Assembly (NCBI GenBank): GCA_026014875.1
Contig: JAOZHO010000034.1
Span: 1-64,000 of the forward strand
Direction of reading: 5' to 3'
From: Candidatus Bathyarchaeota archaeon
GTDB taxonomy: Archaea > Thermoproteota > Bathyarchaeia > TCS64
Length of the DNA stretch: 64,000 nt
Positions within the stretch are counted from its first letter, which is position 1. The number at the start of each line of letters is the position of its first letter. The translations under genes were made by a program, and so were the position numbers. Under the pieces are notes generated by a model. It ran no database searches. It saw nothing but the letters and a program-made list of their open reading frames with translations, and had not been told where the DNA came from. Of the stretch, positions 60,597-64,000 are shown piece after piece.

Positions 60597-61325
60597 TTGG
60601 TAATCATTGATGCGCACTGCCATCTATCCCCGAAAGGGGGTCCAGCATCCAAGTTGATTGAGAGCATGGACCCTGCGGGGATCGACATGGCGTGTGTCTT
60701 CGGAAACGATAACGAGTATGTCGCAGAGGCAGCGAAAAAATTCCCCGACCGTTACATCCCCTTCGTCTACTTCGACCCCCGATACGAGGAGGTCGCAGTC
60801 GAGACCGTGGAAAAATACGCCACAGAGCTTGGCTGGAAAGGCGTGAAGGTGGGTCATCAGCACGCCGTAGCCCGGTTCATGTACCCCCTGATGGAGAAGG
60901 CCGAGGAGCATGGACTCTTGGTGGTCATACACTCTGATCACAGCATCAGAAACCATCCCTACATCATCGGGGACATAGCCAACAGCTTCCCCAAGGTGAA
61001 AACAGTCATCCTCCACATGGGAGGAGGCACCTGCTTCGACTCCGAACTCCTCAGCACCAAGATGGCCGAAAAGAACCCCAACATCTACCTGGAGACCTGC
61101 TACTCCAACCCCTACGCCATCAAGCAGGCGGTGGAGACAATCGGAGCCGACAGAGTGATGTTCGGCTCGGACGACTCCAACGGGGGCTATGGTAGCCGGT
61201 TCGAAAAGCCCGGCCAGTATCAGGACCTCATGCTCGACGCCGTCAGGGTCATAGGGCTCCCCAAAGATCAGGAGGAGGCGATCCTGGGGGGAACCATAGC
61301 TAATCTTATGGGGATTGATGCTTGA
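60597..61325 (+). CDS. amidohydrolase-2 TIM-barrel hydrolase, pair 2 member A
   Basis: A 242-residue paralog of 52650-53402. IDAHCHLSPKGG, VKVGHQHAVARFMYP, IHSDHSI and MFGSDDSNGGYG give the metal and catalytic positions. It carries the 207-nt block nearly identical to A1. The TTG start has AGGAG upstream. It overlaps member B by 4 bp (TTGATGAT region), so the pair is co-translated. Confidence 0.88.
   Translation: MVIIDAHCHLSPKGGPASKLIESMDPAGIDMACVFGNDNEYVAEAAKKFPDRYIPFVYFDPRYEEVAVETVEKYATELGWKGVKVGHQHAVARFMYPLMEKAEEHGLLVVIHSDHSIRNHPYIIGDIANSFPKVKTVILHMGGGTCFDSELLSTKMAEKNPNIYLETCYSNPYAIKQAVETIGADRVMFGSDDSNGGYGSRFEKPGQYQDLMLDAVRVIGLPKDQEEAILGGTIANLMGIDA
60930..61136 (+). repeat. 207-nt near-identical block shared with 52839-53045
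   Basis: The partner of the block in A1, in inverted orientation about 7.9 kb away. Direct comparison by eye shows about seven synonymous changes and identical protein. Confidence 0.8.
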
Positions 61326-62065
61326 TGATTATCGACATCCACGCTCATCTGGGACACCATCCGCTCCAGGACTTCAAGCAGGAGCCAGAGGACATCCTCG
61401 CGGTCATGGAGAAATACGAGATATCTAGGAGCTTCATTCTCCCCTTCCCCTCCATGAAGATCAAGACCGTCAACGATTCCGTGGCCGCGTTCGTCAAAAA
61501 GCACCCAGGCAAACTCACGGGCTTCGCCGTCATCGATCCGGCAGCCGATGACGCTTTAGAGGAGGTCGAGAGAATCGCAGGTCTGGGATTAAAGGGAGTG
61601 ATGCTAGACCCCGAGTTCCACGGCGTTTTCCGACGACAGGCGAAGGTGGAGGCGCTCATGGTGCCGTGTATGGACAACGGCCTCCCCGTCCTATTCAACA
61701 CCCTGAACATCGAGGTGGGAGAAGGTTCAAGGATGGGCCGAGAGCCCTACTACAACGGGCTCAACAGTCTCGCCTTCAAGTTCCCCGAGGTCAGGTTCGT
61801 CGTGAGCCCCTTCTGGCCCAGGATTAGGGACCTGATGAGGCAGTACCAGAACATATTCATCGACAGCGGAGGCCGGAACGGCATATCGGGGGCGGTGAGG
61901 CTCGCAGTTGAGGTCGGACCCACCCGAGTCTGTTTCGGCTCGGAGTCGCCCCAGAACCACCCAGCCCTGGGAGTCAAGGCCATAAGGACCATGAAGCTCT
62001 CCCCTGTTTACAGGGAACTCCTGCTGGGGAAGAACGCGAAGAGGATCTTCGGAGACCTCTTCTAG
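61322..62065 (+). CDS. amidohydrolase-2 TIM-barrel hydrolase, pair 2 member B
   Basis: A 247-residue paralog of 51913-52650. HAHLGHHP, MLDPEFHGVF and FGSESPQNHPALGVKAIRTM are shared, as is the end LLGKNAKRIFGDLF. It always travels with member A, which suggests the two form a heteromer or act in consecutive steps. Reaction unknown. Confidence 0.87.
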   Translation: MMIIDIHAHLGHHPLQDFKQEPEDILAVMEKYEISRSFILPFPSMKIKTVNDSVAAFVKKHPGKLTGFAVIDPAADDALEEVERIAGLGLKGVMLDPEFHGVFRRQAKVEALMVPCMDNGLPVLFNTLNIEVGEGSRMGREPYYNGLNSLAFKFPEVRFVVSPFWPRIRDLMRQYQNIFIDSGGRNGISGAVRLAVEVGPTRVCFGSESPQNHPALGVKAIRTMKLSPVYRELLLGKNAKRIFGDLF

Positions 62066-62117
62066 AAAAACGAGGGCTGTTGCCCTCTCCTCTTTTTCAT
62101 AATGCTTCAGGTATACC

Positions 62118-62972
62118 CTAGGAGCCCTGACCCTTCCTTGGTTCCACTATCTTCGAGTACATCTCGGGTCTCCGCTCCTTATCGTAGGCTCTGCGTCTCC
62201 TCCAGATCGCCTCATCCTCAAGGTCGATCGATGCGGTTATGACGCATTCATCGAATCCCGCCTGGGCAAGGACTTTTCCATTAGGATTCACGATCATGCT
62301 GTGCCCGAAATACTCCTTTCCGCTCTCCTTCCCACCCCTGTTCACGAAGACGCCGAAAACGCCGCTGTCATAAGACCTGGCCCTGTTCACCAAGATCCAG
62401 CCGTCTGGGTAGGACGCCTTATCTCGGGGAAAGATCACCGACGGGACCATAACCATCTCGGCCCCCTTGAGAGACAGGACTCTGATTGGCTCCGGGAACT
62501 CCCGGTCGTAGCATATCACCATACCGATTTTCCCGATCTCGGTGGGGAATACAGGGAACTCCGACCCCGGAGAGAAGTAGAATTTCTCCTCTGGCCTAGG
62601 AGGGACATGAGTTTTACTGTATTTCCCGATGATCACCCCGTCGGGGCCGATGAGGGGCGCCGTGTTGTGATAAACCCCCGATGCAAGCCTCTCGAAGACG
62701 GGGGCGACGATGTACACGCCGTGCTTTTTCGCGATTCTCCCGATGGCCTCGGTGGTGGGCCCCGGGATGGGCTCAGCCATGTCGAAGAAATCGGGGTTGC
62801 GATCCTTGAAGATGTAGAACCCCATCGTGAAAAGCTCCGGTAGCACCATGAGCTCGGCCCCTTTCTCGACCGCGGTCTCGATTAGGCCAATCGCCCTTTC
62901 GACGTTGGCAGCTTTATCAAATGGGGCGCAGTTCATCTGAATTGCCGCTAATGTGAGATTCCGTCTATTCAT
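62118..62972 (-). CDS. carbon-nitrogen hydrolase (nitrilase superfamily)
   Basis: A 284-residue amidase/carbamoylase. The catalytic triad is visible: Glu46 (VLPELFT), Lys120 (YSKTHVP) and Cys154 (VICYDREFPE). The pattern suits N-carbamoyl-D-amino-acid or omega-amidase branches more than true nitrilases. ATG 62972 is chosen over GTG 62984. It is convergent with amidohydrolase pair 2 and probably works on amides or carbamoyl amino acids from the same pathway. Confidence 0.9.
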   Translation of the reverse strand: MNRRNLTLAAIQMNCAPFDKAANVERAIGLIETAVEKGAELMVLPELFTMGFYIFKDRNPDFFDMAEPIPGPTTEAIGRIAKKHGVYIVAPVFERLASGVYHNTAPLIGPDGVIIGKYSKTHVPPRPEEKFYFSPGSEFPVFPTEIGKIGMVICYDREFPEPIRVLSLKGAEMVMVPSVIFPRDKASYPDGWILVNRARSYDSGVFGVFVNRGGKESGKEYFGHSMIVNPNGKVLAQAGFDECVITASIDLEDEAIWRRRRAYDKERRPEMYSKIVEPRKGQGS

Positions 62973-63064
62973 TTTGATAACCACGGAAGTATGATAACAG
63001 GGATGTATAAAAAATCATGAGCGGGCCCGGGCCAATTCAGAGGGAATATATTAGCTCCAAAATC

Positions 63065-63814
63065 TCACTTGTCGCTCTGAAAATATAGACCGAAGAGCGC
63101 CTCTCGATTCCTCAGCAAACTTTCATGATGTTCCTTGACTTCGGATCCAAATTTTTCTAGGCGTGAATAAGCCGATGTCTCCGTTTCCTCTGTATGATTG
63201 CGGAGCGCGGCAACAATCCACACCTGAAACTCGGGATGGGGCCAGCTGAGAATGCTCGAGGCGAGGCCCTCCTTTTCGAATAGGGCTCTCATGTGATCCT
63301 CTGTGTACATTACGAAGCCGGGGTAGACCCATTCGTCACCGGAGTAGTTGTCATCGCCCTTGGCGAACGTGGCGATGAAAAGTGATGTGGGCCTCATAAC
63401 TTTCCTTGCCTCCGAGAGGCATCTACTGATCTGCCGCTCCGAGGCATGAGAGAAGATGGAGTGGGCCAGGATGTAATCGAATTTCCTGTCGAATGCGGAA
63501 AGGGTGAAGTTGTTGTCGTGGTTGAAGACTGGTTTTTTTACGCCTAGGATATCCTCACCGAGCTCGTTCCTTATCCCTTCGTCTATGAGCCATTGCTCGG
63601 GCTCGATGCCGTGGTATCTCCCGGGTAAAAGGAAGGGAATGAGGAGTTTCCCCGCCCTAAGGGAGCCGCAGCCGATGTCGAGGAGGTAATGGTCCTCCCT
63701 GAGATCGAGGAAGGTGAGCAGGTTGAACTGGGTAGCGCTGATGAGATCGTATTTCTCAGACGGCCCGACGAAGCCTCTGTAATCTTGTTCGCCGTCTCTG
63801 GATCCGGTGCTCAT
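63065..63814 (-). CDS. class I SAM-dependent methyltransferase
   Basis: A 249-residue methyltransferase. YLLDIGCGSLRAGKLLIPFL is motif I, GIEPEQWLIDEG motif II and YILAHSIFSHASERQI motif IV, as in methyltransferases with the LRAG signature that are often found near glycan genes. A C-terminal acidic helix follows residue 205. Substrate unknown. It is 80 bp upstream of the nitrilase-family gene on the same strand. Confidence 0.85.
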   Translation of the reverse strand: MSTGSRDGEQDYRGFVGPSEKYDLISATQFNLLTFLDLREDHYLLDIGCGSLRAGKLLIPFLLPGRYHGIEPEQWLIDEGIRNELGEDILGVKKPVFNHDNNFTLSAFDRKFDYILAHSIFSHASERQISRCLSEARKVMRPTSLFIATFAKGDDNYSGDEWVYPGFVMYTEDHMRALFEKEGLASSILSWPHPEFQVWIVAALRNHTEETETSAYSRLEKFGSEVKEHHESLLRNREALFGLYFQSDK

Positions 63815-63904
63815 GATATTCTCCCATTCAACATGGATATCGATACATTATAGCGTCGCGTTCGATGTTGAGGAAAAAAAGAAAAAAGGGATAAAATGGG
63901 GGTC

Positions 63905-64000
63905 CTAGAGCAGGTCCTTGAAGACCCTCTCGGCGTTGCCGCCGAGGACGAGCTTCCTTTGGTATGGCGTGATCTTGGACCACTCAATAGTCTGCTTATG
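63905..64000 (-). CDS. amidohydrolase C-terminal end (cut by window edge)
   Basis: The last 31 codons of a minus-strand gene ending at TAG 63907-63905. The end WSKITPYQRKLVLGGNAERVFKDLL parallels the C-termini of the amidohydrolases at 51913 and 61322, in parts: PYQRKLVLGGNAERVF versus PVYRELLLGKNAKRIF. It is therefore a further family member whose start lies beyond the window. Confidence 0.7.
   Translation of the reverse strand, partial: HKQTIEWSKITPYQRKLVLGGNAERVFKDLL

Noticed and set aside
1-64000. tRNA, rRNA, CRISPR array, insertion sequence or integrase
   Set aside because: Reading both strands I found no T-loop-like GGTTCAAATCC context with matching arms, no transposase-like gene and no regularly spaced direct repeats. 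Small tRNAs with introns could be missed by eye.

Overview
The window is GC-rich archaeal chromosome. Genes confined to Archaea (GatD/GatE amidotransferase, archaeal Nop5 and fibrillarin, two Alba proteins, an archaeal Elp3, GPN-loop GTPase, an HMG-CoA synthase/thiolase/DUF35 operon) sit beside eS30, which is found in TACK and Asgard archaea but is generally missing from Euryarchaeota. Short-leader promoters with TATA boxes about 25-40 nt before the start codon, frequent GTG/TTG starts and tight gene packing agree. The overall content (peptide and D-amino-acid breakdown, 2-oxoacid:ferredoxin oxidoreductase, ferredoxin, a carboxyl transferase) fits a protein-degrading anaerobe; Bathyarchaeia is my best guess, but it is an inference and no rRNA is present to settle it.
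Layout. 0-7 kb: an MFS transporter, small proteins, two decayed gene tails, a PurF-like phosphoribosyltransferase whose glutaminase site has been lost, and the isoprenoid operon HMG-CoA synthase - thiolase - DUF35, in which the thiolase nucleophile is Ser. 7-20 kb: DUF362 protein, Gfo/Idh oxidoreductase, a small membrane protein with a three-copy palindromic operator, LPG-flippase-like protein, phosphatase/sulfatase-like protein, RimI-like acetyltransferase, inositol-1-phosphate synthase, GPN GTPase, ornithine cyclodeaminase-like enzyme, carboxyl transferase, PPC/DUF296 protein, a CBS protein with a ribosome-hibernation-like tail, D-2-hydroxyacid dehydrogenase, and an Alba fused to a helix-hairpin-helix domain. 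20-27 kb: KorAB, ferredoxin, and a phosphate transporter flanked by two DUF47 genes. 27-33 kb: Maf, Ogt, an M81 peptidase, a CoA-transferase, two glycosyltransferases, a winged-helix regulator. 33-47 kb: informational and core metabolism (RNase HII, fibrillarin, Alba, Nop5, PyrD/PyrK, eS30, Elp3, a KaiC-like ATPase with a response regulator, GatDE) and a mannosyltransferase/mannose-donor synthase pair. 49-64 kb: a catabolic island with YtcJ-type amidohydrolase, nitroreductase, two divergent pairs of TIM-barrel amidohydrolases, M55 D-aminopeptidase, D-aminoacylase, a PKD-bearing solute-binding protein, a DAO-type flavoenzyme, a nitrilase-type amidohydrolase, a methyltransferase and the tail of a further amidohydrolase.
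How it may work together (inference): the 49-64 kb island could bind peptides or N-acylated amino acids outside the cell, release D-residues with M55 peptidase and D-aminoacylase, and oxidise or hydrolyse the products; KorAB and ferredoxin would take the resulting 2-oxoacids. The most interesting points are the catalytic-residue losses in PurF and thiolase, a near-identical 207-nt block shared by two otherwise diverged amidohydrolases (recent gene conversion), a decayed M55 gene beside the second amidohydrolase pair, and the palindromic operator at 9.4 kb. I see no rRNA, tRNA, CRISPR array or insertion sequence.
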